Notes: generated from the letters alone by a model not told the origin. DNA of 9,522 nucleotides from an uncultured Christensenellaceae bacterium (GCA_910587805.1 CAJUNM010000052.1:1-9522); one strand, 5' to 3'; shown: positions 1 to 6,899, counted from the first letter of the stretch. Made by a program: numbers and translations.

Positions 1-1344
1 ATCGATGTTGATATGACTGTCGGGAATTTTTTTGGAAAGAACGACCAGTGTCTCGGTATGGTGCGTGTTGCAAAACATATCGAAAACCGCGCAATCGACG
101 ACTTTATATTTGCCCGTATCTGTCAGCGGTTTTATGTCGCGGCACATCGTGGCGTGATTGCACGATATGTAAATAATTCGGTTCGGGGCTTTTTTCGCGA
201 CCGCCGCCATTACCGCAACGCCGCAGCCTTTACGCGGCGGATCTATCAAAACGTCGCAGTCTCCGCCGTCCAAGCCGTCTATAACATCCTCGACGTCGCC
301 GCACAGATTTAATATTTTATGCGAATTACCGTTAAGCTCCGCCGTGCGATCGGCGTCGCGCACCGCTTGCGGTACGCACTCCACCGCCGTCACGCGCTTG
401 CATTTTTTCGCCGCGAGATTGCTCGTTATACCTATTCCGCTGTAAAGATCGATAAGATTTTCGGATAGCACGTGTCCTATCGCGCGCTCGTAAAGTTTGT
501 CTCTGATCTCGTCGTTCACCTGAAAAAACGACAGCGGAGAAAGCTCGGCAACAACGCCCATAACGTTGACTTCGAGTCTGTCGTCGCCCTTTATTTTGGT
601 TATGCGATCGCTCATGATCACATTGTTTTTAGCCGTGTTAAAACATATAAAAAAGTCGACTCCGTGCGGAATACGCGCGCAAAGGGCTTTGAGCACACTC
701 TCGTCCGCGAAACGCGCGCAGTTGACAACCAACACGGCTTGCGCACGTTCGCCTATTACGCGCACCACGAGATGGCGCAAAAGCCCGCGTCCGCTCGCTC
801 CGTCGTATACGGAAAGCTTTTTTTCGTTTGCTAAATCGCACACGATCTTGCCTATATTTCGCGCAAGCCCACCCGCGGCGGAACATTCTACAGGCACTAT
901 ATCGTGCGTGTTTTTGGAGTACATTCCGAGCACGACCTTACCGCCGCGAAGTCCGAACGGCATGGCTGTTTTATTGCGCGTCGGGCGTTCGCACTCGACG
1001 AACGGAATATCGTCCGCCGATAAATCGGCGATTTTTTTAAGATTATTGCGAAGATCGTCGACGAGCATATTTTTGCGGTACTCCGCAGAAAAGTGCATCG
1101 TATCGCACCCGCCGCACTTATAATAATGCGGACAAGACGGCTCGACGCGATGCCGAGACGCTTGCAATATCTTTATCGCTTGCGCAGTGCAAAAGTTTTT
1201 CTTTACGGTCTTTACGACGGCGCGCACGCGTTCGCCCTCGAGCGTATACGGAATAAAGACGACCTTGCCGTCCACGCGAGCCACGCCTTCGCCGTCCATT
1301 CCGCTCGAACCGATTTCCACTTCGATCACGTCTTTTACGTTCAT
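1..1344 (-). CDS. rlmD: 23S rRNA (uracil-C5)-methyltransferase, RlmD/RlmCD type (3' end cut by window edge)
   Basis: SAM-dependent enzyme that makes 5-methyluridine in 23S rRNA; in Gram-positives one RlmCD enzyme is known to modify both U747 and U1939. Reading from the ATG at 1344 gives 448 residues open to the window edge. Residues 1-58 form a TRAM RNA-binding domain (EVEIGSSGMDGEGVARVDG). Four cysteines fit the [4Fe-4S] site: C71, C77, C80 (CPHYYKCGGC) and C154. Next come SPLSFFQVN (269-277), SAM motif I LIDLYSGIG (297-305), DPPRKGCG (368-375), the catalytic nucleophile C395 in YISCNHAT, and the general base E431 in DMFCNTHHTE. Family members usually end soon after VVLLS; here the frame goes on with KKIPDSHINID, so a C-terminal extension is likely, as I recall in some clostridial homologues. 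No Shine-Dalgarno sequence precedes the ATG. Which uridine is modified cannot be read from sequence. Confidence 0.93.
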   Translation of the reverse strand, partial: MNVKDVIEVEIGSSGMDGEGVARVDGKVVFIPYTLEGERVRAVVKTVKKNFCTAQAIKILQASRHRVEPSCPHYYKCGGCDTMHFSAEYRKNMLVDDLRNNLKKIADLSADDIPFVECERPTRNKTAMPFGLRGGKVVLGMYSKNTHDIVPVECSAAGGLARNIGKIVCDLANEKKLSVYDGASGRGLLRHLVVRVIGERAQAVLVVNCARFADESVLKALCARIPHGVDFFICFNTAKNNVIMSDRITKIKGDDRLEVNVMGVVAELSPLSFFQVNDEIRDKLYERAIGHVLSENLIDLYSGIGITSNLAAKKCKRVTAVECVPQAVRDADRTAELNGNSHKILNLCGDVEDVIDGLDGGDCDVLIDPPRKGCGVAVMAAVAKKAPNRIIYISCNHATMCRDIKPLTDTGKYKVVDCAVFDMFCNTHHTETLVVLSKKIPDSHINID

Positions 1345-1350
1345 ATCTTA

Positions 1351-1379
1351 AGTATATACTTTTTATATACTCACGTCAA
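1351..1379 (-). promoter_or_regulatory. SigA-type promoter of the rRNA methyltransferase gene
   Basis: On the minus strand TTGACG (1374-1379) is followed by a 17-base spacer and TATACT (1351-1356). Only six bases separate the -10 from the ATG at 1344, so transcription should begin at or next to the start codon, giving a leaderless or nearly leaderless mRNA. The -35 lies just after the T-run of the terminator of the upstream lipoprotein gene. Confidence 0.75.
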
Positions 1380-1381
1380 AT

Positions 1382-1410
1382 AAAAAACCCGCAATTGCGT
1401 GCGGGCTTTT
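1382..1410 (-). terminator. Rho-independent terminator after the lipoprotein gene
   Basis: CCCGCA (1388-1393) pairs with TGCGGG (1400-1405) around a six-base loop. On the minus strand the stem is followed by six T (1382-1387). It lies 12 bases beyond the lipoprotein stop codon and separates that gene from the rRNA methyltransferase promoter. The flanking AAAA/TTTT means it could act weakly in the other direction as well. Confidence 0.8.
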
Positions 1411-1416
1411 CGGATA

Positions 1417-3105
1417 TTATATTCTGTTATCCTCGCGTCTTACGGGCAACGCATACGATTTTGCCGACATTGCGGCAGTTTGCGTTCTGCCGGCAAGCTC
1501 GAGCACGCCTTCGGGAATTACGCCGAGATCGGTCGTTCCTATGTCCGAAAGAACATAAACATCTGTTTTTGCCGTGGGGTTTTTAGACGAGGCGGTCAAC
1601 TTATAAGAATAGCTGTATGTCAGTTCGCTTAAATAGCCGCCGCTGATTTTTAACGCAATCGAATAGTCTTCGGTTTCTTGAAACAAGAACGAACCTATTG
1701 TTTTTACGATCGCGCTCATAATCGCGGCATTTTTGTCGGCGTCATCGGATTTTTGCGCAATATAAGCCTGCTTTGTTTCGTCGTATACGAATATACTCGA
1801 ATTTTGCAATGTCAATAAATCTATACGCGGTATAGCCGTTTTATTATTTGCTTTGCTGACGTTGGTATTGGCATTATATTGCGTAGGATACTCGTCGTCC
1901 GTGATAACATAATACATGTTATTCGCTGCCGCGATAATGTTTCCGTCGCACCTATAACTCACACTGCCTTTCATTACAGTCACATTGGAATAATCTTTGG
2001 CAAATATTTCCGCAAATGTCTCCTCTTTTCTTTCCGATACGGTGACCGTTGCGGTTTTGTTCACGGTTTGATTATCCGTCGAGACGTAAGTAAGCGTAAC
2101 GGTATACGCGCCTTTTACGGGGTTTGCGGCGTTAAGACCGTTCAAGTCCAGCATATCGTCGGTGACGGCGACGCTTTGCCCGTCCTCGGTTACGGTAAAC
2201 ATCGATTTAACATCCACAGCCTCGCCCTCGAAAACCGTTTTATCGGTCGAAGTTATATTTATCTCCGCAAGCACAGTGGGAACTTCCACTCGAGTATTGC
2301 CTATAGCCGAGATAGTTTGATCGACTACCAAAGTATCTCCGCTCGTCAAGCAGCCGATCTTTTCCACGTATCCGTCCTTGACGGTCAGCCAAACGTCGCT
2401 CACGTCGGACGTCCAACCGAAAAACTGCATAGCAGCCGCGCCGTTATGTTCCTCTTTCAATAAGAATTTGTCACCGTCTACGGTAAAATCATCGCCGACG
2501 AAATTAGAAAAATCAACGGCGAAAGTGACCGTGCCGAAACTCGTCAAAGAACTCTTTTTCCATTTTTGTTCGGCGCTGTTGTAGAAATACCCTTTGGTCG
2601 CCGTGCCGTCTGCATCGAGTTCCATCACGTATTCGTCCTTATCAATACCCCCCCCCGTGTGCACCACGTGATACGCCGCAGTTGCGGTACGCTTAAAAAC
2701 GTACGTGTCTATAAGCTCGGGATATTCAAGCTCGTATACGGTGCGCTCGAGAGTATAATTGACGTAATCTTTGGTAAACGCAGCGTCGAGCAACGCCGTT
2801 TTGCTTGCCCAACGCGCAACAAGCGTGACGTCTTTCGTGACAGGCGACGAAAAATCATAGTCCGTACCGTCGAGCGTCCACCCGTCGAACACGAACCCGT
2901 TTTTTGTCGGGTCGGTCGGCTTACTCGCAGTTTCGCCATTGCCCACGTTCTGCAATTCCACAATGCTGCCGCCGTCTGTATCGAACGTAACTTTATACGA
3001 AACGTAATATGTAGGTTCTTTGGGCGGATTGCACGCCGCAAGCGCAAACACGCATGACGCCGCCGCAACAGCGAATATTATCGCGATTGTTCTTTTGATC
3101 TTCAT
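1417..3105 (-). CDS. Surface lipoprotein with InlB-type B-repeat and Ig-like segment
   Basis: Predicted exported lipoprotein of 562 residues. A lysine/arginine N-terminus and hydrophobic core end in the lipobox LAAC, so C25 would be lipidated and the protein anchored outside the membrane. Residues 38-99 form a Listeria-Bacteroides (Flg_new/InlB B) repeat: VTFDTDGGS, GFVFDGWTLDG, VTLVARW. Residues about 278-357 look like a bacterial Ig-like domain, ending YTVTLTY and TATVTVSE. The flanking parts (about 108-276 and 367-535) resemble each other: both open with KDYxNxT and share YN/YD-x3-Q, a KDGYVEKI/SGGYLSEL strand and an AIGNTRVEVP/DIGTTDLGVIP end. I recognise no enzyme motif; binding or envelope maintenance is a guess. 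The start is supported by AAGGAG five bases upstream. I see no promoter between this gene and tRNA-Ala, so co-transcription with the tRNA is plausible. Residues 151-153 are encoded by a G9 tract. Confidence 0.88.
   Translation of the reverse strand: MKIKRTIAIIFAVAAASCVFALAACNPPKEPTYYVSYKVTFDTDGGSIVELQNVGNGETASKPTDPTKNGFVFDGWTLDGTDYDFSSPVTKDVTLVARWASKTALLDAAFTKDYVNYTLERTVYELEYPELIDTYVFKRTATAAYHVVHTGGGIDKDEYVMELDADGTATKGYFYNSAEQKWKKSSLTSFGTVTFAVDFSNFVGDDFTVDGDKFLLKEEHNGAAAMQFFGWTSDVSDVWLTVKDGYVEKIGCLTSGDTLVVDQTISAIGNTRVEVPTVLAEINITSTDKTVFEGEAVDVKSMFTVTEDGQSVAVTDDMLDLNGLNAANPVKGAYTVTLTYVSTDNQTVNKTATVTVSERKEETFAEIFAKDYSNVTVMKGSVSYRCDGNIIAAANNMYYVITDDEYPTQYNANTNVSKANNKTAIPRIDLLTLQNSSIFVYDETKQAYIAQKSDDADKNAAIMSAIVKTIGSFLFQETEDYSIALKISGGYLSELTYSYSYKLTASSKNPTAKTDVYVLSDIGTTDLGVIPEGVLELAGRTQTAAMSAKSYALPVRREDNRI
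2648..2656 (-). repeat. G9 homopolymer tract inside the lipoprotein gene
   Basis: Nine C on the plus strand (nine G in the coding sense) encode Thr-Gly-Gly-Gly at residues 150-153. Gaining one G gives TAT TGA immediately after the tract (154-residue product); losing one G reaches TGA after residue 159. Either slip removes the Ig-like segment and the second half. Such tracts are classic sites of slipped-strand phase variation, but switching here is inference. Confidence 0.9.
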
Positions 3106-3110
3106 AACTT

Positions 3111-3116
3111 CTCCTT
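3111..3116 (-). promoter_or_regulatory. Ribosome-binding site of the lipoprotein gene
   Basis: AAGGAG on the minus strand, five bases before the ATG at 3105. It fixes the start and lies six bases beyond the downstream foot of the 3123-3150 hairpin. Confidence 0.85.
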
Positions 3117-3122
3117 AAATGG

Positions 3123-3150
3123 CAAAGAAGTCCCGAAAAGGACTTCTTTG
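3123..3150 (-). terminator. Perfect 11-bp hairpin between tRNA-Ala and the lipoprotein gene
   Basis: CAAAGAAGTCC (3123-3133) pairs without mismatch with GGACTTCTTTG (3140-3150) around a six-base loop. It is too symmetrical to be chance. Its role is less clear: no T-run follows on the minus strand, only the TTCTTTG of its own 3' arm and then GCCATTT. It could be a weak or leaky tRNA terminator, or a 5' mRNA-stabilising or processing element in front of the lipoprotein Shine-Dalgarno sequence. Confidence 0.6.
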
Positions 3151-3166
3151 TCGAAATTTTGCTTTG

Positions 3167-3242
3167 TGGTGGAGATAAGCGGGTTCGAACCGCTGACCTC
3201 TTGAATGCCATTCAAGCGCTCTACCAACTGAGCTATACCCCC
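3167..3242 (-). tRNA. tRNA-Ala, anticodon GGC
   Basis: The 76-base gene folds into a full cloverleaf on the minus strand. The acceptor stem GGGGGTA pairs with TATCTCC (two G-U), the D-arm contains AGCTCAGTTGGTAGAGC, and the anticodon stem CTTGA/TCAAG closes the loop ATGGCAT, giving anticodon GGC that reads alanine GCC/GCU codons. The T-arm has GGTTCGAACC. Discriminator A and an encoded CCA end at 3167. Confidence 0.97.
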
Positions 3243-3253
3243 AAGGCTTTATT

Positions 3254-3282
3254 ATTTTATCATGCGCGGATATATTTGTCAA
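3254..3282 (-). promoter_or_regulatory. Promoter of tRNA-Ala
   Basis: Consensus TTGACA (3277-3282), a 17-base spacer and TAAAAT (3254-3259) preceded by TGA, an extended -10. The -10 ends 11 bases before the tRNA 5' end. It is back to back with the DUF1349 promoter, with 32 bases between the two -35 boxes. It may also drive the lipoprotein gene downstream of the tRNA. Confidence 0.88.
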
Positions 3283-3314
3283 CCGTTTTAAGCAACGAAT
3301 AAATATAGATTTGC

Positions 3315-3343
3315 TTGACTTTTACGCCAAGGCATGGTATTTT
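3315..3343 (+). promoter_or_regulatory. Promoter of the DUF1349 gene
   Basis: TTGACT (3315-3320), a 17-base spacer and TATTTT (3338-3343) preceded by TGG, an extended -10. The start codon is 33 bases downstream of the -10, leaving room for a short leader with GGAG at 3367-3370. Confidence 0.75.
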
Positions 3344-3376
3344 ATACAAAAATAAAAACTTGTTACGGAGAAAATC

Positions 3377-3961
3377 ATGTTCGATTTTAAGAATTATAAG
3401 TGGACAAACGCGCCGAAAAAGTATACTCTGTCAGAAGATACAATCACTATCGTAACCGAACCGCATACCGATCTTTGGCAACGCACGTATTACGGTTTTC
3501 GCAACGATAACGCGCCGATATTGCAGGTCGAAACTGACGAGAAATATTTTTCGTTCACCGTTAAAACCGAATTCAACGGTAAACGCCGTTTCGATCAGTG
3601 CGGAATAATAATCTATATCGACGGCGACAATTGGCTTAAAGCGTCCGTAGAGCATGAAAATGCCGAGTTCCAACGCTTGGGCAGCGTCGTAACGAACAAC
3701 GGCTATTCGGATTGGGCTACGACCGACGTCGACGCGAAAATAAACTCGGTTTGGTACAGACTGAGCAGACGCGGATCGGATTATTGCATAGAAAGCTCGT
3801 TCGACGGAGTGCTTTTTAAGCAAATGCGCATATGCCACCTATCGAAAGGCAACGGAAGAATCCATTTCGGCATATACGCTTGCAGCCCCGAAGACTCCTC
3901 GTTCGATGCGGTATTTACGGATTTTCAAATAACCGAATGTAAATGGAAAGCACACAAATAA
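3377..3961 (+). CDS. DUF1349 (REE1-like) beta-sandwich protein
   Basis: A 194-residue cytoplasmic protein of the DUF1349 family, related to yeast REE1 ("regulation of enolase") and expected to take a concanavalin-A-like beta-sandwich fold. Family landmarks are in order: TDLWQRTYYGF (31-41), a strand FSFTVKTEF (58-66), DQCGIIIYIDGDNWLKASVE (73-92), SVVTNNGYSDW (103-113), WYRLSRRG (126-133), SFDGVLF (141-147) and HFGIYACSP near the end. The length is usual for the family. There is no signal peptide or membrane segment. GGAG six bases before the ATG supports the start. The gene is a single-gene unit with its own promoter and a terminator shared with the glycogen operon. The biochemical role is unknown in bacteria; carbohydrate binding is suggested by the fold, and its place beside glycogen genes is only circumstantial. 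Confidence 0.88.
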   Translation: MFDFKNYKWTNAPKKYTLSEDTITIVTEPHTDLWQRTYYGFRNDNAPILQVETDEKYFSFTVKTEFNGKRRFDQCGIIIYIDGDNWLKASVEHENAEFQRLGSVVTNNGYSDWATTDVDAKINSVWYRLSRRGSDYCIESSFDGVLFKQMRICHLSKGNGRIHFGIYACSPEDSSFDAVFTDFQITECKWKAHK

Positions 3962-3972
3962 ACCGACAATAA

Positions 3973-4010
3973 TAAACCGCCGTCGCGTAATTTTGCGTGA
4001 CGGCGGTTTA
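3973..4010. terminator. Shared bidirectional terminator (DUF1349 gene / glgA)
   Basis: TAAACCGCCGTC (3973-3984) pairs perfectly with GACGGCGGTTTA (3999-4010); inner G-T and C-G pairs extend the stem toward an AT loop. It starts 12 bases after the DUF1349 stop and ends 11 bases before the glgA stop, so it serves two convergent genes. The tails are T-rich but interrupted (TTTATGTTATT on plus, TTTATTATTG on minus). Confidence 0.85.
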
Positions 4011-4020
4011 TGTTATTGAA

Positions 4021-5733
4021 TCATTTGCTTAATACTCTCTCGTAAAGTTTCATATATTCCTTTGCGGACACCTTCCATGAAAAATCGCAGTTCATTGCGC
4101 GTTCCGCAAGCGACTGCCATGCCGAACGGTCGTAGTACTTACCCACCGCTGCTCGGATCGTCTCGTCGAGAGCCTCCACGGTATACGGCTCGAACACGAA
4201 CCCGTTGCCGATATGCTCGCCCGCTCTGCAATCCTGTATGGAATCGGCAAGCCCGCCCGTTTTGCGCACTATAGGGATCGTGCCGTATCTGCACGCCATC
4301 ATTTGCGACAGTCCGCAAGGCTCTGCACCCGACGGCATAAGGAACATATCCGCGCCCGAATATATGCGCTGCGCAAGGTTCTTATCGAACGTTATACGCG
4401 CGCGCACGTTCGGCATGGTGTATGCGCAATGCACGAAGAAATCTTCCAAGTACCGCTCGCCGGTGCCGAGTATAACGAGATCGCAGTCGTTGAACGCTCC
4501 GCCGCCGCGCTCGAGCAAGCCTTTAACAAGGTCTAAACCCTTATGCGTCGCAAGCCGCGAAATGACGGCGATCGTCGGTCTGTCCGACTCGGGCAAACCC
4601 ATTTCACGTTTGAGTGCGAGACGGCAGTCGTTTTTGCCCGACATATCGGTCGATGTGAAATTTTTTGCAATCGACGGGCTTGTTTCGGGATTGTATTCGT
4701 CGACGTTTATACCGTTTAATATTCCGCACAACTTCTGCTTATTGCGTTCGAGTATGCCCGAAAGTCCGCACGAACGTTCGGGGATCAATATCTCGCGCGC
4801 ATACGTGGGCGAAACGGTAGTGACCGAATCCGCCGTCTCGATAGCGCCTTTTATGCAATTGAGCCGATTATTAAAGTCGATCAAGCCGCGGTTTTTCTCG
4901 TCTATACCGAACACGTCGCCGAGAATAAACGGCGGATAGCAGCCTTGATACTCGAGGTTGTGTATCGTAAACACATTCTTTATGCCGCCGTACCCATACT
5001 GTCCGTAGTATTCGGTCGCATAATACAGCGGAACGAGCGCGGTAGCGTGGTCGTTGCTGTGTATGATATCGGGCTTGAAATCCAACAACGGCATAACGTC
5101 GAGCACCGCGCGCGCAAAGAATGCAAAGCGTTCGCCGTCGTCGAACTGACCGTATATGGTGTCGCGCTTAAAATAATACTCGTTGTCGATAAAGTACGTG
5201 ACCACTCCGTCGTTTTCGAGTTTCAACAATCCGCAATACTGATTACGCCAGCCGACCGCTACGCGGATATACGACACGAACGTCATTGCGCTGCGGTATT
5301 TTTGCGAAACAGATCCGTACAGCGGCATGATGACGCGCACGTCCGCACCGACGCCGTTAAGCGCTTTGGGAAGCGAACCGGCGACCTCGCCCAATCCGCC
5401 CGTCCCCGCAAACGGGAACGCCTCGGCTGTCACGAACAAGACCGACAGCTTCTTTTTGCGAGGCTGCGGTTTCGCAACGTCAGCTGCGGGGGTTTCAGCT
5501 AATACAGCTTGCTTTTTGGGTGCGGGCTGTTTTTTAGGTTGTTTGGCAGTTTCGCTTTGGGGCTTAACGACTTCCGTTTTTTTCGCCGCGGCGGTTGCCG
5601 TCGTATTCTTTTTAGGCGTCTGTTTGTTCTGCTTTGACGAAGTTTCGGTATTTACCGCTTTTTTCGGTTTTTCCGTAACTTCGGGTTTTTCCGACTTTTC
5701 CGTTTTTTTCGATGCGGCTTGTGATTTAGCCAT
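4021..5733 (-). CDS. glgA: Glycogen synthase (ADP-glucose type) with long lysine-rich N-terminal tail
   Basis: GT5 family enzyme that transfers glucose from ADP-glucose to the growing alpha-1,4-glucan. The catalytic part begins near residue 96 (LSVLFVTAEAFPFAG). Landmarks: TGGLGEVAGSLPKAL (111-125), HSNDHATALVP (225-235), FTIHNLEYQG (255-264), GILNGINVDEYNPE (337-350), SRLATHKGLDL (392-402), LGTGERYLEDFF (422-433), IYSGADMFLMP (457-467), EPCGLSQ (471-477) and GTIPIVRKTGGLAD (484-497). In the KxGGL motif that binds ADP-glucose the lysine is G110; similar substitutions, as I recall, occur in a clostridial GlgA clade. Residues 1-95 are an extra tail with 24 Lys and 1 Arg against 9 acidic residues, rich in Ala/Thr/Pro/Gln and lacking Gly, Ile, Cys and aromatics; it is surely disordered. 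GGAGG eight bases upstream supports this ATG, and there is no Met codon between residues 1 and 136. Last gene of glgCDA, 56 bases after glgD. Confidence 0.95.
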   Translation of the reverse strand: MAKSQAASKKTEKSEKPEVTEKPKKAVNTETSSKQNKQTPKKNTTATAAAKKTEVVKPQSETAKQPKKQPAPKKQAVLAETPAADVAKPQPRKKKLSVLFVTAEAFPFAGTGGLGEVAGSLPKALNGVGADVRVIMPLYGSVSQKYRSAMTFVSYIRVAVGWRNQYCGLLKLENDGVVTYFIDNEYYFKRDTIYGQFDDGERFAFFARAVLDVMPLLDFKPDIIHSNDHATALVPLYYATEYYGQYGYGGIKNVFTIHNLEYQGCYPPFILGDVFGIDEKNRGLIDFNNRLNCIKGAIETADSVTTVSPTYAREILIPERSCGLSGILERNKQKLCGILNGINVDEYNPETSPSIAKNFTSTDMSGKNDCRLALKREMGLPESDRPTIAVISRLATHKGLDLVKGLLERGGGAFNDCDLVILGTGERYLEDFFVHCAYTMPNVRARITFDKNLAQRIYSGADMFLMPSGAEPCGLSQMMACRYGTIPIVRKTGGLADSIQDCRAGEHIGNGFVFEPYTVEALDETIRAAVGKYYDRSAWQSLAERAMNCDFSWKVSAKEYMKLYERVLSK

Positions 5734-5789
5734 TGAATGTCCCTCCGAATATGTATTATTCTTACACTTTAAGTTTGCGTCGGCTCTCG

Positions 5790-6899
5790 CTACAGCACCG
5801 TATCCTTAGGGATAAAGTACGGGAGCGTTTCGCAGCCCGAAAGATTTTTTCCGGGCTTTATAACCGTCTTTTTATCGGCGATGCAATATCCGAGTTTGCA
5901 ACGCTCTCCTATGTCCGCGTCTTGGAATATGACCGAGTTCTTTATAACCGCGCCCTTGCCTATCTTGACGCCGCGGAACAATATCGAGTTTTCTACGGTA
6001 CCTTCGATAACGCAGCCGTCTGCAACTATCGAATTATTGACATGCGCGCCGTCGCCCATTCTGCACGGCACGGAATCACGCACTTTGGTATACACCTCGA
6101 CGGACTTGAACAGCGAGTCGCGCACGGTCTTATCCGTGAGTTGCATAGAGTAACGGAAGTACGCTTGCAACGATTCGATCGACGCAAAGAACCCGTCGAT
6201 TCCGTATGCCGACACGCGGTATTCGCGAATGGCAAACGGTAAAACGTCGCGCGAAAAACTTTTCATGCCGACTGCGGCGCAACGCTCGATAAGCTTGATC
6301 AAGAAGTCGCGACGCATGATCAACATGTTAGTCATGAGTTTATTCGCGCCGTTGTTCTGTTGCGCGGGCACTATGTCAACGACGTTCATATTCTTGTCGG
6401 TCACTATAGCGTTGCGGTGTTTGATCTCGTCGCCGTCGGGCACTTTTTCGCGGTATATCACGGTTATATCCGAGTTTTTCTCCACGAAATAATCCACGGC
6501 TTTGCTCATATTGAACGCACAGGCAAAATCGCAATCGCTCATAATGATTATGTCTTCCGTACAGTTTTTCAAGAATATCAAAACGCTCTTTATCGCGTCG
6601 AGCCGCGAAGTGTAGAGCATTCTCGAATCGCCGCCGTACGGAGGCAAAAATACTATGCCGCCGTTCTTGCGCGCAAGATCCCAATTTTTTCCGCTCCCCA
6701 CATGATCCATGAGCGATTGGAAATTGTACTTTGTTATTATCCCGACTGTGGAAACGTTTGCCGCGACCATGTCAGACAATAAAAAATCAATGAGCCTGTA
6801 TCTGCCGCCGAACGGCACAGATGCTATCGAACGCGCCGCCGTAAGCTCCGGCACGTTACGCTCGTGTATGCTTGTAAAAATCAATCCCATTGTACGCAT
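5790..6899 (-). CDS. glgD: Glucose-1-phosphate adenylyltransferase subunit GlgD
   Basis: Partner subunit of GlgC in Firmicutes ADP-glucose pyrophosphorylase, of usual length (369 residues). Nucleotidyltransferase fold at about 1-240 with GGRYRLIDFLLSDM (31-44), then left-handed beta-helix hexapeptide repeats at about 283-350 (VNNSIVADGCVIEG, ENSILFRGVKIGKG, IKNSVIFQDADIG). The nucleotide-binding GGxGTRL loop of GlgC is replaced by IFTSIHERNVPEL, and the GDHIYKMD segment by SDCDFACAFN, so it is expected to be poorly active or regulatory, as shown for GlgD in Geobacillus. Its ATG overlaps the glgC stop by one base (TAATG), implying translational coupling. The nine-base Shine-Dalgarno in the glgC end favours Met1 over Met4, which would lie 19 bases from the GGAGG core. 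Confidence 0.96.
   Translation of the reverse strand: MRTMGLIFTSIHERNVPELTAARSIASVPFGGRYRLIDFLLSDMVAANVSTVGIITKYNFQSLMDHVGSGKNWDLARKNGGIVFLPPYGGDSRMLYTSRLDAIKSVLIFLKNCTEDIIIMSDCDFACAFNMSKAVDYFVEKNSDITVIYREKVPDGDEIKHRNAIVTDKNMNVVDIVPAQQNNGANKLMTNMLIMRRDFLIKLIERCAAVGMKSFSRDVLPFAIREYRVSAYGIDGFFASIESLQAYFRYSMQLTDKTVRDSLFKSVEVYTKVRDSVPCRMGDGAHVNNSIVADGCVIEGTVENSILFRGVKIGKGAVIKNSVIFQDADIGERCKLGYCIADKKTVIKPGKNLSGCETLPYFIPKDTVL

Noticed and set aside
13..1123. Several plus-strand open frames (13-312, 472-834, 566-1123)
   Set aside because: They are antisense to the rRNA methyltransferase, whose minus-strand frame carries every family motif; their translations are Arg/His/Ala-rich noise without ribosome-binding sites.
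2709..3068. Minus-strand frame in another phase within the lipoprotein gene
   Set aside because: Arg-rich frame-shifted shadow. It is not the product of slippage at the G9 tract, because both slipped frames stop within about nine codons of it.
3105..3166. Riboswitch or T-box in the lipoprotein leader
   Set aside because: The leader is only about 60 bases with one simple hairpin; there is no T-box sequence, no specifier loop and no known riboswitch core.
5327..5809. Plus-strand frame with a hydrophobic stretch resembling membrane segments
   Set aside because: The Phe/Val/Leu-rich run is the reverse complement of the Lys/Ala/Thr codons of the GlgA tail; it has no ribosome-binding site and no family resemblance.
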